Source: Martelella lutilitoris
GTDB taxonomy: Bacteria > Pseudomonadota > Alphaproteobacteria > Rhizobiales > Rhizobiaceae
Assembly (NCBI RefSeq): GCF_016598595.1
Contig: NZ_CP066786.1
Span: 767,501 to 831,500 of the forward strand
DNA: 64,000 bases
Direction: 5' to 3'
Shown here: in pieces, positions 62,670-64,000 of the stretch
Numbering within the stretch: the stretch's first letter is position 1
Layout: every line of letters begins with the position of its first letter
Translations under genes and position numbers: made by a program
The notes under the pieces: model-generated
Told to the model about the DNA's origin: nothing
Seen by the model: only the letters and a program-made list of their open reading frames with translations
Database searches by the model: none

Positions 62670-63527
62670 ATGAAAAAGCTTATCGCCACGGTTCTGTTCT
62701 CGGCGCTTCTTTTGCCGTTCTGTCTCACCACGGCTCTTGCCGCGGAAGACGGGGAGGAAGGCGGCACGCCGCATTATCCGCTGGAACATCCAGAGCAGAT
62801 GGACTGGAGCTTCGCCGGTCCGTTCGGCACCTATGACCGCGGCCAGCTGCAGCGCGGACTGAAGGTTTACAAGGACGTCTGCTCGGCCTGTCACTCGCTC
62901 GACCTGGTGGCCTTCCGCACGCTCTCCGATCTCGGTTATTCCGAAGAGCAGGTGAAGGCCTTTGCCGCCGAATACGAGATCGAGGCCGGACCCGACAATG
63001 ACGGCAACATGTATATGCGGCCGGGCATTCCCTCGGACTATTTCCCGGCGCCGTTCGAAAATCCCGAGCAGGCGGCGGCGTCCAACAACGGCGCCGCGCC
63101 GCCGGACCTGTCGCTGATGGCGAAAGCCCGCGGCATAACGCGCGGTTTCCCGACTTTCGTCTTCGACATCTTCACCCAGTATCAGGAGGGCGGACCGGAC
63201 TACATCCACGCGCTTCTGACCGGTTATGAGGAACCGCCGGAAGGCGCGGAAATTCCAGCCGGCACCTATTACAATCCCTATTTCGCCAACGCTGCCGCGC
63301 TTGCCATGGCGCCGCCGCTTTCAGACGGGATCGTTTCCTATGATGACGGCGCGCCGGAGACGGTGGATCAGTACTCGCGGGACATCGCGGCATTCCTGAT
63401 GTGGACGGCCGAGCCGAAGCTTGAGGAGCGCAAGCAGACGGGGCTCGTGGTTATGGTGTTCCTGGTGATCATGGCGGTTCTGGTGTTCCTCACGAAAAAA
63501 TCGGTCTATGCCCGCAAGCACGATTGA
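62670..63527 (+). CDS. petC: Cytochrome c1
   Basis: A 285-residue haem protein with a signal peptide (MKKLIATVLFSALLLPF..., cleavage near ALA-AE). The haem-binding CSACH is in VYKDVCSACHSLDLVAFRTL, and the axial Met region is in AALAMAPPLSDG. A C-terminal anchor helix (VVMVFLVIMAVLVFL) follows. GAGAGGGG sits 8 bases before the ATG at 62670. It completes the petABC operon. Confidence 0.95.
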   Translation: MKKLIATVLFSALLLPFCLTTALAAEDGEEGGTPHYPLEHPEQMDWSFAGPFGTYDRGQLQRGLKVYKDVCSACHSLDLVAFRTLSDLGYSEEQVKAFAAEYEIEAGPDNDGNMYMRPGIPSDYFPAPFENPEQAAASNNGAAPPDLSLMAKARGITRGFPTFVFDIFTQYQEGGPDYIHALLTGYEEPPEGAEIPAGTYYNPYFANAAALAMAPPLSDGIVSYDDGAPETVDQYSRDIAAFLMWTAEPKLEERKQTGLVVMVFLVIMAVLVFLTKKSVYARKHD

Positions 63528-63556
63528 TTTTTCGCGCCGGGACGTGAACAAGGAAA

Positions 63557-63577
63557 GGCGGCCCAGGCCGCCTTTTT
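63557..63577 (+). terminator. Terminator of the petABC operon
   Basis: GGCGGCC-CA-GGCCGCC stem followed by TTTTT, 30 bases after the petC stop. Confidence 0.85.
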
Positions 63578-63633
63578 GATGCCCGGCCCGAGCGCCATGC
63601 CTGAAAGAAAGATCAATTGAAGGACGTCAGAAG

Positions 63634-64000
63634 ATGAGTGCCAATCCTGAATTGCTCAAAGCCATTCGCTCGATTCCGGATTATCCGAAGCCCGGCATCA
63701 TCTTTCGCGACATCACCACGCTTCTGGGCGACGCCCGCGCCTTTCGTCGCGCCGTCGACGAACTGGTTCAGCCTTATGTGGGCATGAAGATCGACAAGAT
63801 CGCCGGCATCGAGGCGCGCGGCTTCATTCTGGGCGGCGCATTGGCGCACCAGCTTTCCGCGGGCTTCGTGCCGATCCGCAAGAAGGGCAAGCTGCCCGAC
63901 AAGACCGTCTCCATGACCTATTCGCTGGAATATGGCGAGGACGAGATGGAGATGCATGTCGACGCCGTCAAACCCGGCGAAAAGGTCATCCTGGTCGACG
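63634..64000 (+). CDS. apt: Adenine phosphoribosyltransferase, 3' truncated by window edge
   Basis: The first 122 residues of Apt are present: [21 protein letters not shown], the substrate-binding [17 protein letters not shown] and RKKGKLP blocks, and the start of the PRPP-binding region (VILVD). It salvages adenine to AMP. AAGGACG precedes the ATG. The gene runs off the end of the window. apt directly after petABC is a common arrangement in this order. Confidence 0.95.
   Translation, partial: MSANPELLKAIRSIPDYPKPGIIFRDITTLLGDARAFRRAVDELVQPYVGMKIDKIAGIEARGFILGGALAHQLSAGFVPIRKKGKLPDKTVSMTYSLEYGEDEMEMHVDAVKPGEKVILVD

Overview
The window looks like chromosomal DNA from an alphaproteobacterium of the order Hyphomicrobiales (Rhizobiales). 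The evidence is high GC, a RirA iron regulator with an iron-responsive (IRO) box, EcfG-type stress promoters, HWE kinase and FYDLN-acid proteins, rhizobial dispersed palindromes, and a petABC operon next to apt. I cannot fix the genus. Most of the window is intact and densely coding; one stretch (about 51.5-55.9 kb) is a decayed island.

Layout. 1-4.0 kb: end of a peptide-type ABC importer operon with a MelA-type GH4 alpha-galactosidase. 4.2-6.2 kb: KtrB/KtrA potassium uptake. 6.3-14.2 kb: a gentisate operon (gentisate dioxygenase, two unrelated maleylpyruvate-isomerase-type proteins, fumarylpyruvate hydrolase, a TRAP transporter and 3-hydroxybenzoate 6-hydroxylase) with a divergent MarR regulator. 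14.7-17.9 kb: an outer-membrane-type protein and a Wza-type export lipoprotein. 18.1-20.3 kb: a small lipoprotein, an Fe(III)-binding protein with an IRO box, and RirA. 20.6-31.2 kb: FGGY kinase, LacI regulator, class III aminotransferase, and a sugar ABC importer with a glucosylglycerate/mannosylglycerate-hydrolase-like enzyme. 31.6-34.7 kb: membrane and stress genes, including a 24-residue peptide. 34.9-36.6 kb: xylonate dehydratase.

36.9-49.9 kb: an alginate-type operon (AlgD, Alg8, Alg44, AlgA, AlgG-like, Sel1, AlgX-like, large Sel1/AlgK-like, AlgL-like), largely translationally coupled. The precursor-making and polymerising core (AlgD, Alg8, the pyrophosphorylase half of AlgA) keeps its catalytic motifs. 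The PilZ domain of Alg44, the isomerase half of AlgA, and the AlgG-, AlgX- and AlgL-like proteins all lack the key residues known from Pseudomonas. This is the strongest candidate for an undescribed system: an alginate-like exopolysaccharide machine built with pseudoenzymes.

49.9-51.5 kb: lytic transglycosylase, FYDLN protein, tRNA-Ala(GGC). 51.6-55.9 kb: IS110 and IS256 remnants, an orphan type VI PAAR-like protein, a secreted protein overlapping a tyrosine integrase, and non-coding DNA. 55.9-58.4 kb: CHASE-HWE kinase, CsbD and DUF1328 stress proteins. 58.7-64 kb: ABC exporter, the cytochrome bc1 operon petABC, and the start of apt.

Four good matches to the EcfG general-stress promoter (GGAAC-N16/17-CGTT) precede csbD, DUF1328, DUF1206 and the 24-residue-peptide operon. 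Dispersed palindromes supply or abut the TAG stop codon of four genes. Comparisons with named reference proteins are from memory of those families; no searches were run.
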